NCBI RefSeq assembly: GCF_048006345.1
Contig: NZ_CP180351.1
Coordinates: 496,001-560,000, forward strand
DNA: 64,000 bases
Direction: 5' to 3'
Origin: Marivita sp030148515
Lineage (GTDB): Bacteria > Pseudomonadota > Alphaproteobacteria > Rhodobacterales > Rhodobacteraceae
In this document: piece after piece, positions 7,739 through 16,175 of the stretch
How positions within the stretch are numbered: position 1 is the stretch's first letter
How the letters are laid out: each line of letters starts with the position of its first letter
The notes under the pieces: model-generated
The model's input: only the letters and a program-made list of their open reading frames with translations
The model's database searches: none
What the model was told of the DNA's origin: nothing
Translations under genes and position numbers: made by a program

Positions 7739-9310
7739 ATGACCAAACGTTTGATTGGCCAAGGCGGAATGACCCGTCGGGGCCTTTTGAAAAGCGGGAT
7801 GGCAATGACGGCCGCAGGGTTGGTGCTGCCGGCCGGCATGACCATGGCTCAAGCAGAACCGAAGAAGGGCGGGACCCTGCGGATCGGCTTCAACTCGGGC
7901 AGCACGGTCGACAATTACGATCCCGGCGTGTGGGATACGAACTTCGTGCAGGTCTTTGCCCAAGCGCGGCACAACTACCTGACGGAAATCGCGGCCGATG
8001 GCTCGCTGGTCGGGGAAGTCGCGGAAAGCTGGGAGGCCAGCCCCGATGCGATGATCTGGACGCTGAAGATCCGATCAGGCATCACCTTCCACAGCGGGGG
8101 CACTGTCACCGCCGAGGATGTGATCGCGTCGATCAACTACCATCGCGGACCGGAGAGCACGTCGGCTGCCAAGCCGATCGTCGATCCGATCGTCGAAATG
8201 AAGTCAGACGGGCCGAATACGGTCATCGTCACCTTGAGCGGCGGGAATGCCGACTTCCCCTATCTGATGTCGGACTATCACCTGCCGATCATGCCCGCCA
8301 AGGATGGGAAGATCGATCCGACCTCGTCGGACGGTTGCGGCCCCTACAAAGTGGACAGCTTCGAGCCTGGTGTAAACGCGGTTCTGAGCAAGCATCAGGG
8401 CTATTGGAAAACTGATCGCGGTCATTTCGATGGGCTCTTGCTGCTCGCTCTTCCAGATCCGGTCGCGCGGCAGAACGCCCTTCTGACCGGCGAGGTGGAC
8501 GTCATCAATCAACTCGACCTGACGACGGTTTCGATGATGTCCCGCAACTCATCGATCCGCGTGGTCTCCGTGACCGGCAACCAGCACTTCTGCTTCCCGA
8601 TGGACACGCGGGCGGCACCGTTCAACGACAACAATGTGCGGCTTGCGCTGAAACATGCCCTCGATCGTCAGGAAATGGTCGACAAGATTCTCTATGGCTA
8701 TGGCGCGGTCGGAAACGACAACCCGATCGGGCCGACGCAGCAGTACTACGCCGCCGATCTGCCGGTGAACAGCTATGACCCTGACAAGGCCAAGTTCCAT
8801 CTGGGCAAGGCCGGGCTGACCTCGCTCGACGTTTCTCTGTGGGTGGCAGAGGCCGGCTTCACCGGGGCGACGGACTCTGGTTCACTCTATGCGGAACGGG
8901 CCAAGGCCGCCGGCATCAACATCACGGTCGAACGCGCCCCGAACGACGGGTACTGGAGCAACGTCTGGATGCAGAAGCCGTGGGTTGCTTCCTACTGGGG
9001 TGGTCGTGCCACCTGTGACTGGATGTTCTCTACCGCCTATGCGGCGGGTGCGCCCTGGAACGAAAGCTACTGGGACAATGAGCGGTTCAATACATTGCTG
9101 CTTCAAGGGCGGTCCGAGCTCGATGATGCCAAGCGGGCGGAGATCTACCACGAGATGCAAGCCATCGTTTCGAATGAAGGTGGCGTCGTGATCCCGATGT
9201 TCGCGAGCTTTGTCATGGGCGTTTCCAACGCGGTCGCGACGCCCGATGTCGTCGGCGCGAACTGGGATCTTGACGGGTTCCGCGCGGTCGAGCGCTGGTG
9301 GTTCGCCTGA
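7739..9310 (+). CDS. ABC transporter substrate-binding protein, peptide/opine type (SBP_bac_5)
   Basis: The 523-residue protein starts with a twin-arginine-like signal (TRRGLLKSG at about 12-20, then a hydrophobic stretch ending ...TMAQA near 38). The mature part begins KKGGTLRIGFNSG, typical of DppA/OppA-family binding proteins, and continues with LVGEVAESWEASPDAMIWT and HSGGTVTAEDV. It delivers its ligand in the periplasm to the permeases encoded just downstream. GGGAGGAGAG at 7724-7733 is a strong ribosome site. The ligand is not evident; the position behind matAB suggests a compound that yields malonate or a related acid, which is inference. Confidence 0.9.
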   Translation: MTKRLIGQGGMTRRGLLKSGMAMTAAGLVLPAGMTMAQAEPKKGGTLRIGFNSGSTVDNYDPGVWDTNFVQVFAQARHNYLTEIAADGSLVGEVAESWEASPDAMIWTLKIRSGITFHSGGTVTAEDVIASINYHRGPESTSAAKPIVDPIVEMKSDGPNTVIVTLSGGNADFPYLMSDYHLPIMPAKDGKIDPTSSDGCGPYKVDSFEPGVNAVLSKHQGYWKTDRGHFDGLLLLALPDPVARQNALLTGEVDVINQLDLTTVSMMSRNSSIRVVSVTGNQHFCFPMDTRAAPFNDNNVRLALKHALDRQEMVDKILYGYGAVGNDNPIGPTQQYYAADLPVNSYDPDKAKFHLGKAGLTSLDVSLWVAEAGFTGATDSGSLYAERAKAAGINITVERAPNDGYWSNVWMQKPWVASYWGGRATCDWMFSTAYAAGAPWNESYWDNERFNTLLLQGRSELDDAKRAEIYHEMQAIVSNEGGVVIPMFASFVMGVSNAVATPDVVGANWDLDGFRAVERWWFA

Positions 9311-9330
9311 TCCTTTCGGTTATCTGAACG

Positions 9331-9359
9331 GGCTCTGGCGAGGATCCCTCGCCAGAGCC
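9331..9359 (+). promoter_or_regulatory. Strong intercistronic hairpin between binding-protein and permease genes
   Basis: GGCTCTGGCGAGG and CCTCGCCAGAGCC form a perfect 13-bp stem with a 3-base loop, 21 bp after the binding-protein stop and 56 bp before the permease start. There is no T tail. Such hairpins commonly protect the upstream transcript from 3' decay, so binding protein is made in excess of permease. Confidence 0.7.
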
Positions 9360-9414
9360 TACAGGCCAGTGCGGCAACAAGACCGCAGGCCGCGCATGTA
9401 ATCGGGGGGATAAA

Positions 9415-10368
9415 ATGAACGAGATCTGGCGAATGATCGGGCAGCGGCTGCTTTTGGGCCTGCTGACCCTTTTCATCATTTCTGTGGTGATCTTCGGGGC
9501 GACGGAGCTTTTGCCGGGCGACCTCGCACGCGAGTTGCTTGGGCAGTCGGCCACCGAAGAAACACTTGCAGCACTTCGCGAGCAGCTTGGCCTCAATGAT
9601 CCGGCGCCGCTGCGCTACTGGAACTGGCTGGCCGGTGTCTTGCAGGGCGATTTCGGGATGTCGATGGCGACACAAAAACCGATCTCGGAACTGGTTGGCG
9701 CAAGGTTAGGAAACACGCTTTTCCTGGCATTGTATGCGGCGGCCCTGGCTGTTCCCTTCGCACTGCTGCTTGGCGTTCTGGCTGCCCTTTGGCGCAATTC
9801 GATTTTTGACCGTGCATCGAACGCACTGGCCCTTACCGCGATTTCCTTTCCCGAGTTTTTCGTGGCCTACACTCTGATCTTGTGGTTGGCGCAATCGGGC
9901 CTCTTCCCGTCGATGGTGCGCATCACGGGAAGCACGACGACGGGCGATCTCTTGTACATGGCTTTCTTGCCCGCGCTGACCCTCACCCTTGTCGTCACAG
10001 CCCACATGATGCGGATGACCAGAGCCGCGATCATAAACCTGCTGGCCAGCCCCTATATCGAGATGGCGCGTCTGAAGGGTATGTCACCGATGCGTGTCGT
10101 GCTGCGCCACGCGGTGCCGAACGCGCTGGCCCCGATCATCAATGTGGTGGCACTGAACCTTGCCTACCTGATCACCGGCGTCGTGGTGGTTGAGGTGGTC
10201 TTTGTCTACCCGGGCCTCGGACAGTTGATGATTGACGCCGTGTCCAATCGCGACATCGCCGTGGTGCAGGCCATCGCGCTGATCTTCGCCTCGGCTTACG
10301 TCCTTCTCAACCTTCTCGCGGATGTGCTCTCGACGATCACCAACCCGCGCTTGATGCACAGGAAATAG
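9415..10368 (+). CDS. ABC transporter permease, DppB type
   Basis: The 317-residue inner-membrane protein has a first membrane segment at about residues 12-30 and five further ones. It carries the binding-protein-dependent permease signature with an EAA-type loop (YIEMARLKGMSPMRVVLRHA) that docks on the ATPase. The end (ADVLSTITNPRLMHRK) is typical of DppB/OppB proteins. GGGGG lies shortly before the ATG. It forms the channel with the DppC-type protein encoded five bases downstream. Confidence 0.9.
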   Translation: MNEIWRMIGQRLLLGLLTLFIISVVIFGATELLPGDLARELLGQSATEETLAALREQLGLNDPAPLRYWNWLAGVLQGDFGMSMATQKPISELVGARLGNTLFLALYAAALAVPFALLLGVLAALWRNSIFDRASNALALTAISFPEFFVAYTLILWLAQSGLFPSMVRITGSTTTGDLLYMAFLPALTLTLVVTAHMMRMTRAAIINLLASPYIEMARLKGMSPMRVVLRHAVPNALAPIINVVALNLAYLITGVVVVEVVFVYPGLGQLMIDAVSNRDIAVVQAIALIFASAYVLLNLLADVLSTITNPRLMHRK

Positions 10369-10372
10369 GGGC

Positions 10373-11287
10373 ATGACCATACTGATTTCCATAATCGTCG
10401 GACTGGTTCTGTTCTTCATGATCGGTTTTGCCGCTCGCTCCGCATTGCAGGCGGTGGCTCCGGCCCATCACAAACCAACCTTCCGCGACATGCCGCTGAC
10501 GGCTTCCTTCGGACTGGCGGTCATCCTGTTTTATATCTTTGTCGCCGTCTTTGCCCCGTTGATTGCCCCTTACGGCGAGAGTGAGGTTCTTGGCGCCCAG
10601 TTCTTGCCGTGGGCATCCCCCCACTATCTCGGCACCGACAAGCTGGGCCGTGACATGCTGACCAGGCTGATCTATGGCGCGCGAAATACCGTGGGCATCG
10701 CTTTTGCCACCACTGCGCTTGCGTTCTTTGTGGGGTCGTTCCTTGGAATATGGGCGGCGCTCGTCGGAGGCTGGCTCGACCAATCGTTGTCGCGTTTTGT
10801 TGATGCGTTGATGGCCATTCCAGCCCTGATCTTCTCGCTGCTACTGCTCACAATCTTCGGGACATCGGTCCTGACTCTGATCCTCGTCATAGCGGCTGTT
10901 GATGCCACACGCGTCTACCGTCTGGCGCGCTCGGTCGCCCAAGGGATCGTGGTCATGGACTATATCGAGGCTGCTCGCCTCAGGGGCGAAGGCATGTGGC
11001 GTCTGATCCGTCGGGAAATCCTTCCGAACGCGATGGCACCCCTGGTGGCCGAGTTTGGCCTTCGGTTCTGCTTTGTGTTCCTGTCAATCTCGGCGCTGTC
11101 GTTCCTTGGCCTTGGTATCAAACCACCGACCGCCGACTGGGGCAGCATGGTACGTGAAAACGCGACGCTGATTACCTTTGGCGACATCACCCCCTTGCTG
11201 CCCGCCGGGGCCATCGCGCTGCTGACCGTAGCGGTGAACTTCGTGGTGGACTGGCAATTGCACCGCGCCAGCGGTTTGAAGGAGTAG
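10373..11287 (+). CDS. ABC transporter permease, DppC type
   Basis: The 304-residue inner-membrane permease has an N-terminal anchor (residues 3-25) and the OppC/DppC-type loop after a second membrane segment, with LGTDKLGRDMLTRLIYGAR near residues 83-101. The EAA loop is YIEAARLRGEGMWRLIRRE. It is paired with the DppB-type permease. An extra short hydrophobic segment at the very N-terminus, in front of the usual first helix at about 42-64, makes it slightly longer than average. Confidence 0.9.
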   Translation: MTILISIIVGLVLFFMIGFAARSALQAVAPAHHKPTFRDMPLTASFGLAVILFYIFVAVFAPLIAPYGESEVLGAQFLPWASPHYLGTDKLGRDMLTRLIYGARNTVGIAFATTALAFFVGSFLGIWAALVGGWLDQSLSRFVDALMAIPALIFSLLLLTIFGTSVLTLILVIAAVDATRVYRLARSVAQGIVVMDYIEAARLRGEGMWRLIRREILPNAMAPLVAEFGLRFCFVFLSISALSFLGLGIKPPTADWGSMVRENATLITFGDITPLLPAGAIALLTVAVNFVVDWQLHRASGLKE

Positions 11288-11290
11288 GCC

Positions 11291-12916
11291 ATGGAAACGA
11301 CAAGGCTTCTGACCATCGAGGGCCTTAAGATCGAAGGCCGCTCTGGTGACGCCTGGCATGAGATTGTCAAGGGTGTGGACCTTACCCTGAACAAAGGCGA
11401 GGTGCTGGGCCTCATCGGGGAATCCGGGGCTGGAAAGTCAACGCTGGGTCTGGCTGCAATGGGCTTTGCCCGGGACGGCTGTCGTATCTCGGGCGGGACT
11501 ATTGACTTTGACGGGATCGACCTGCGGATCGCCCCCGAAACGCTAAAGCGGGGACTGCGCGGCAAGCGTATAGCCTATGTCGCTCAATCGGCAGCGGCGA
11601 GCTTCAATCCTGCGCACAAGCTGATCGACCAGTACAGCGAGGCGCCAGTCGTGCATGGTGTCATGCCGCGCAAGAAGGCCGAAGACGACGCGGTAGAACT
11701 CTACCGTCGCATGCGCTTGCCCAATCCGGATGAGATCGGTTTCAGATATCCGCACCAAGTCTCAGGTGGGCAGCTACAGCGAGCGATGACCGCCATGGCG
11801 ATGTCCTGCCGTCCGGACCTGATCATCTTTGACGAACCAACGACTGCGCTTGACGTTACCACCCAGATTGAGGTCATGGCCGCAATCCGCGACATCGTAC
11901 GGCAGTTCGGCACGGCGGCGATCTATATCACGCATGATCTTGCCGTCGTTGCCCAGATGGCCGACCGCATCAAGGTTCTGCTCAGGGGCAATGAGGTGGA
12001 GGAGGCCGACACCCGCTCGATGCTGGCCACCCCGCGTGAGGATTATACCCGCAGCCTCTGGGCCGTGCGCAGCTTTGCCCGCGCTGAACACCCTCCGGCA
12101 AGCGGAACGCCGGTGGTCTCGGTGCGCAATGTGACCGCAGGCTATGGAGCGGTGGATGTGCTGAGAAATATCAGCTTTGACATCCACGCCGGACGTACCG
12201 TGGCTGTAGTAGGTGAGAGCGGATCGGGCAAGTCAACGACCGCCCGGGTCATCACAGGTCTTTTACCGCCACGAGAGGGCGAGGTCCTCTTCAATGGCAA
12301 ACCGTTGCCAGCCAGCTTCAAGGCCCGCGCCCGCGATGAACTTCGCCAGTGCCAGATGATCTACCAGATGGCCGACACCGCTCTGAACCCAAAGCTTCGC
12401 CTGCGCGAGTTGATCGGTCGACCGGCAGAGATGTATCTGGGGCTGAAAGGAAAGGCACTGGACACGCGCATCCGCGACCTTCTGGCGCTGATTGAACTGG
12501 AACCCGACAAGTACATCGATCGCTTTCCATCCGAGCTTTCGGGTGGGCAGAAACAGCGCATCGGCATCGCGCGGGCCCTTGCTGCTGAACCGCAGCTTAT
12601 CATCTGCGACGAGGTGACCAGTGCTCTGGACCAGATCGTGCAAGAGGGCATCCTCAAGCTGCTTGACCGACTGCAGAGCGAGTTCAACCTTGCCTACATG
12701 TTTATTACCCATGATTTGGCCACGGTGAAATCCATCGCCGATGAGGTGGTAGTGATGCAGCAGGGTGCCGTGGTCGAGCATGGAGCGAAAGCGGAGATAT
12801 TTGCTGATCCGCAGGAGGATTATACAAGGCTTCTGCTCTCGTCAGTTCCGGAAATGGATCCTGACTGGCTCAACCGCCTCTTGGTTGCGCGCTCGGGCTT
12901 GACTCCAAATGTTTGA
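11291..12916 (+). CDS. ABC transporter ATPase, fused DppD-DppF type
   Basis: The 541-residue protein carries two complete nucleotide-binding domains. The first has Walker A GESGAGKST (about 44-52), signature VSGGQLQRAM (about 157-166) and Walker B LIIFDEPT. The second has GESGSGKST (about 305-313), LSGGQKQRIG (about 417-426) and LIICDEVTSALD, in which valine-threonine replaces the usual proline-threonine after the Walker B glutamate. It energises the permeases encoded just upstream. This closes a four-gene operon (binding protein, two permeases, double ATPase). Confidence 0.9.
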   Translation: METTRLLTIEGLKIEGRSGDAWHEIVKGVDLTLNKGEVLGLIGESGAGKSTLGLAAMGFARDGCRISGGTIDFDGIDLRIAPETLKRGLRGKRIAYVAQSAAASFNPAHKLIDQYSEAPVVHGVMPRKKAEDDAVELYRRMRLPNPDEIGFRYPHQVSGGQLQRAMTAMAMSCRPDLIIFDEPTTALDVTTQIEVMAAIRDIVRQFGTAAIYITHDLAVVAQMADRIKVLLRGNEVEEADTRSMLATPREDYTRSLWAVRSFARAEHPPASGTPVVSVRNVTAGYGAVDVLRNISFDIHAGRTVAVVGESGSGKSTTARVITGLLPPREGEVLFNGKPLPASFKARARDELRQCQMIYQMADTALNPKLRLRELIGRPAEMYLGLKGKALDTRIRDLLALIELEPDKYIDRFPSELSGGQKQRIGIARALAAEPQLIICDEVTSALDQIVQEGILKLLDRLQSEFNLAYMFITHDLATVKSIADEVVVMQQGAVVEHGAKAEIFADPQEDYTRLLLSSVPEMDPDWLNRLLVARSGLTPNV

Positions 12917-12930
12917 AGCACACGGTGCTT
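12916..12930 (+). terminator. Possible terminator after the ABC operon
   Basis: AAGCAC and GTGCTT form a perfect 6-bp stem around ACG, beginning at the last base of the stop codon. The tail is not T-rich, so this is a weak candidate. Confidence 0.35.
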
Positions 12931-13008
12931 TGCGCAGGTCGAGAACCGATACGCTAGGAAGACTATCGTAGCGACGGCGCAGTCGGGTTCTTTTCTTTCG
13001 GTAAGTTT

Positions 13009-13025
13009 CTGACTAGCTTGGTCAG
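13009..13025. promoter_or_regulatory. Palindrome upstream of the BetI-like regulator gene
   Basis: CTGAC and GTCAG arms are separated by seven bases; a GGTAAG half-site lies just before it at 12999-13005. The arms resemble those of the 15-bp palindromes at 4614, 16044 and 17928, but the spacer is two bases longer. It could be the autoregulatory site of the downstream regulator. Confidence 0.45.
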
Positions 13026-13086
13026 ACAAAGTTAAATCTCTCGGATTTTCGGTCCGCAGATAAAAACTGACAAAGGAAACTACCAA

Positions 13087-13770
13087 TTGCGATCAAGGTC
13101 GATCCGTACCATCCGACGTGCCGAACTCTCAAAGGCGGCATTCGATGCTGTGGTCCTTTATGGACTCCGTGGGACGACACTTGAGAAGGTCGGCGAGATT
13201 GCAGGCGTTTCCAAGGGTGTCGTCTTGCATCATTTCAAAGACAAGAGCACTTTGCTTGAGGCCGTAATCCGCCGAACCAACGGAATGCTCAGCACGTCGC
13301 TGGTCGAACTTTACCGGCACGCTGAGACACCCTATGAGCGGCTTTGGGCCATCATCATCGCGAATTTCCATGAGTCGATCTTCAATCAGGCAGTCTGCCA
13401 GGCATGGGTGTCGCTTATGGCAGAGGTTCCCCATAACAGGTCATGCCAACGCGTGCAGATTGCCAACTACGCGCGCGTGTCCAGTAATTTTTCGCATGAG
13501 TTGAAGCACTTTGTTGCAATAGATGAAGCCAAGATCATCGCGCGCCAACTCAACTTGTTGATTGACGGCATCTGGGTGCGGGTTGGCTCGCGGGTCGAAC
13601 CGCTCGATAGAGACCGTGCAATCGGCGACCTAGAGTATTTCCTGATGCGGTTTCTGCCAATGGATGAAGAAAGCATCCAAAAGCATCGGGCTGCACGCGA
13701 AAAGATCGAGAACGTGGCACGTATCGCATTGGGAACGCGTGCATTTCTTGAGACCGCAATTGCACGCTGA
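13087..13770 (+). CDS. BetI-like TetR family transcriptional regulator
   Basis: The 227-residue protein starts at a TTG with AAAGGAAA ten bases upstream. It begins IRRAELSKAAFDAV and has the recognition part AGVSKGVVLHHFKDKSTLL, then the BetI-specific sequence of the ligand domain: ANFHESIFNQAVCQAWVSLM, QRVQIANYARVSSNFSHELK and LNLLIDGIWVR. BetI proteins repress choline/betaine genes and respond to choline. Here the neighbours are a GMC oxidoreductase and a betaine-type transporter, which fits. It is the best candidate to bind the palindromes at 4614, 16044 and 17928. It converges on the esterase gene with a 3-bp gap. Confidence 0.8.
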   Translation: MRSRSIRTIRRAELSKAAFDAVVLYGLRGTTLEKVGEIAGVSKGVVLHHFKDKSTLLEAVIRRTNGMLSTSLVELYRHAETPYERLWAIIIANFHESIFNQAVCQAWVSLMAEVPHNRSCQRVQIANYARVSSNFSHELKHFVAIDEAKIIARQLNLLIDGIWVRVGSRVEPLDRDRAIGDLEYFLMRFLPMDEESIQKHRAAREKIENVARIALGTRAFLETAIAR

Positions 13771-13773
13771 TGG

Positions 13774-14682
13774 TCAGTCACCGGCCATGACCCGCGTTAG
13801 GTGGTCTGCGATCTGACGGATAGACTGTTGCGCCTCGGGCAAGTCTTCATACCATTCAAAGACGTGCCATAGTCCTTCCCACACCTGCACATCGACCCTC
13901 GCTCCGCTGTCGCGCAACCGTTGTGCCAGCCGTACCGCTTGGCTGAGCAGCAGGTCGCGGGTTCCTGTGCTAATCAAGACCGGAGGAAAGCCAGAATCGA
14001 ACATGCCGTTGATCGGTGAAATCAACGGCTGATCCATATTGTTGGTCCCCGCATAATAGCCTGCCGCAATATCCGAATTGCGCCGAGTCAATGTGGGGTC
14101 GCGGCCATCGTTGAAGGTCAGGCTATCGCCTGCGTTGCTCGGGTCGCACCACGGCGACAGAAGGGCGGCAGCACCGGGCAAGCGCAATCCTTCCGCTTTC
14201 GCTTTTAGCATCCAAGCGAGCGACAGGTTTCCCCCTGCAGATTCCCCCACGATTGCAAAGGTCCGATCAGCAAGGACCTGGTAGACCGTAAAGCCATCGT
14301 CCAGGGCTGCGGGCCAGGGATGTTCGGGTGCCAGCCGATAGTCCGGCACAATGACCCTTGCACCGGTCAGGGCCGAAATTGGGGCAATAATCGGCAGGTC
14401 TTCGATCGGGCTTCCTTCGACCATCCCACCGCCAAAACCATAGAGTATAGGCCAGTCAACCCGCAGGGCTGTTGGGCACACGTCCAGGCAGCGCACCCCG
14501 CCAAGTGTCACTTCATCTAGCTTAACGCCATGCTCCTGACATATGCGTGGAGCTTCGGCATTGGCCAACGCCTTCGCTTTTGCCCGCAAGGCGGGTAGGT
14601 TTCGAGCCGATCTGTCTCTTGCTCGAACGCCTTGATCGAGAAAGTTCAGGGCCGCGTCGCTGAGATGTGGGAAGGGCGACAT
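13774..14682 (-). CDS. Alpha/beta hydrolase, hormone-sensitive-lipase-type esterase
   Basis: The 302-residue protein has the oxyanion motif YGFGGGMV near residue 81, in place of the usual HGGG. It also has VIVPDYRLAPEHPWPAALDD near 107, the nucleophile serine in GESAGGN near 142, and the closing histidine in GLWHVFEWY. These mark an acetyl-esterase-like (HSL family) carboxylesterase. The ATG at 14682 was preferred to a TTG at 14718. The stop lies next to the end of the BetI-like gene. It may hydrolyse an ester substrate of the surrounding betaine/malonate genes; this is inferred from context only. Confidence 0.85.
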   Translation of the reverse strand: MSPFPHLSDAALNFLDQGVRARDRSARNLPALRAKAKALANAEAPRICQEHGVKLDEVTLGGVRCLDVCPTALRVDWPILYGFGGGMVEGSPIEDLPIIAPISALTGARVIVPDYRLAPEHPWPAALDDGFTVYQVLADRTFAIVGESAGGNLSLAWMLKAKAEGLRLPGAAALLSPWCDPSNAGDSLTFNDGRDPTLTRRNSDIAAGYYAGTNNMDQPLISPINGMFDSGFPPVLISTGTRDLLLSQAVRLAQRLRDSGARVDVQVWEGLWHVFEWYEDLPEAQQSIRQIADHLTRVMAGD

Positions 14683-14812
14683 GATTGGGATCCCGTTGTT
14701 ATTGTGCCTGTCGGCCAAAGGCGATTGACTTGCGTTTGAAAGACAACTGACGAGTGGTCATGAAATGCTTAGGTGCGGATCTGTGGTTTAGACCTCGGGG
14801 CCATCGTGTCGA

Positions 14813-16012
14813 TCATCCCGCAGTCGGGCGACTTGATTGAAAATGTTCGGAAAGTTTGCGCAAGGCTCCCGTGTCTATCTCGACACCAAGCCCGTGTTGT
14901 CCGGACAGATGAGCATGCGTGCCGTCCACGCGAAAACCGGTGGTCGCGTACCCGGTACCAGGTTCAATGTATTCCGGGTATATCTCTGCCATCTCGGCGT
15001 TTGGGATCGCCGCGCAGATATGCAGCATCGCTGCCGCCGCAACCGTCATTGAGTTCCAGCAATGCGGAGAGATTCCGACATCTTGGCGGTCGGCCTCCTC
15101 GGCAAGTTCAAGCATATCCAGAATGCCGCCCATACCGGCAATGTCCGGGTTCAGGATATTTGCGGCGTCGGCCGCCAGAACCGAGCGGAAGTGCGACAGG
15201 CCACAGTTCTTTTCACCGGTTACGATCCGCATTCCTGTTGTCTTGCGCAGTCTAGACAGGGCCTCGATGTCTTGGCCGTCGACCGGCTCTTCAAACCAGT
15301 AGGGACGGTATTTTTCGATCCGTTCAGCGACAAAACGCGATGTCTCGAGGTCGTCTTGGCTGTCCATGTCAACCATGAGATGGGTCCCATCGCCGATGGC
15401 ATTGCGCACCTGCTGCACGACGTCCACGGCCTGCGGTGCCGAATGGTTCAGCATGGGATGGACCTTCACCGCTGAATATCGCTGAGCGACCAGATCGGAG
15501 GCCCGAATAGCCAAGGAACCGACGTCCCATTGTGTGTCGCTCCAGATATTCGCGTAAACCGGCAGGGGCGTCCTGTGGTCCCCGCCAAGAACGTCACAAA
15601 GCGGTTTCTCCGCAAGCTTTGCGTGAATGTCCCACAATGCCATTTCCAACGCGCTCGTTGCGGCAGAGAAGTCCAGACCACGATGCTTTGAGGCGATCTG
15701 AAGCGCCATGGCACGAAACGCCCAGGGAGATGCAGATTGCAGCGAAGCCGCCACTTGGCCAAGCGCATGAATGATTTCTGCGACGGCTTTCTCGCGACAG
15801 GGCAGAACAAACAACTCGCCCCAGCCTGCTATTCCGCCGTCCGTGGTTACACGAAGCAGTAGGCAGGGTTTTACTTCACTCCAACCTCCTCCGCCCTTCG
15901 CTGGGGCAGTGATCCAGGTTTCGACCTGCGCCAGCACGACGTTTGCTAACCCGGTAGGCGCTTGCCAATTTGAAGATGATGAGACCAAGAGGCGACGGGC
16001 GAGTGGCTGCAT
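14813..16012 (-). CDS. Mandelate racemase/muconate lactonizing enzyme family protein
   Basis: The 399-residue enolase-superfamily enzyme has a capping domain (to about residue 150) and a barrel domain. Visible residues are a K-x-H pair (Lys183, His185), metal ligands Asp215, Glu241 or Glu242 and Glu267, and a general-base pair Asp290 (NPDIAGMGG) and His317 (ISPHCWNS). This D-H dyad places it with mandelate-racemase-type dehydratases and epimerases, not with the lysine-lysine racemases. A sugar-acid dehydratase or an epimerase are both possible and the substrate is unknown. It is divergent from the GMC gene, with the palindrome at 16044 in between. Confidence 0.82.
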   Translation of the reverse strand: MQPLARRLLVSSSSNWQAPTGLANVVLAQVETWITAPAKGGGGWSEVKPCLLLRVTTDGGIAGWGELFVLPCREKAVAEIIHALGQVAASLQSASPWAFRAMALQIASKHRGLDFSAATSALEMALWDIHAKLAEKPLCDVLGGDHRTPLPVYANIWSDTQWDVGSLAIRASDLVAQRYSAVKVHPMLNHSAPQAVDVVQQVRNAIGDGTHLMVDMDSQDDLETSRFVAERIEKYRPYWFEEPVDGQDIEALSRLRKTTGMRIVTGEKNCGLSHFRSVLAADAANILNPDIAGMGGILDMLELAEEADRQDVGISPHCWNSMTVAAAAMLHICAAIPNAEMAEIYPEYIEPGTGYATTGFRVDGTHAHLSGQHGLGVEIDTGALRKLSEHFQSSRPTAG

Positions 16013-16043
16013 TTAGCGCGTCCAGAAAGTGCGTATGAATAAA

Positions 16044-16058
16044 CTAACCAATGGTGGG
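16044..16058. promoter_or_regulatory. Shared palindromic operator, copy 2 (enolase/GMC divergent pair)
   Basis: Read on the minus strand the site is CCCACCATTGGTTAG, matching the core ACCATTRGT of the copies at 4614 and 17928. It lies 32 bp before the start of the minus-strand enolase-family gene and 118 bp before the plus-strand GMC gene. A TTGACA at 16063-16068 and a GTAAG half-site at 16073 are close by. Confidence 0.5.
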
Positions 16059-16175
16059 TTTATTGACAATAAGTAAGTTTTTATGAGTAGGTGTCGGTGT
16101 GAATGGCGCCTATCACCATACCCCTCTGTGCGGCGCGGGTCTGTGGGGCGGGCCAAGTTATGCAGGAACGGTGAC

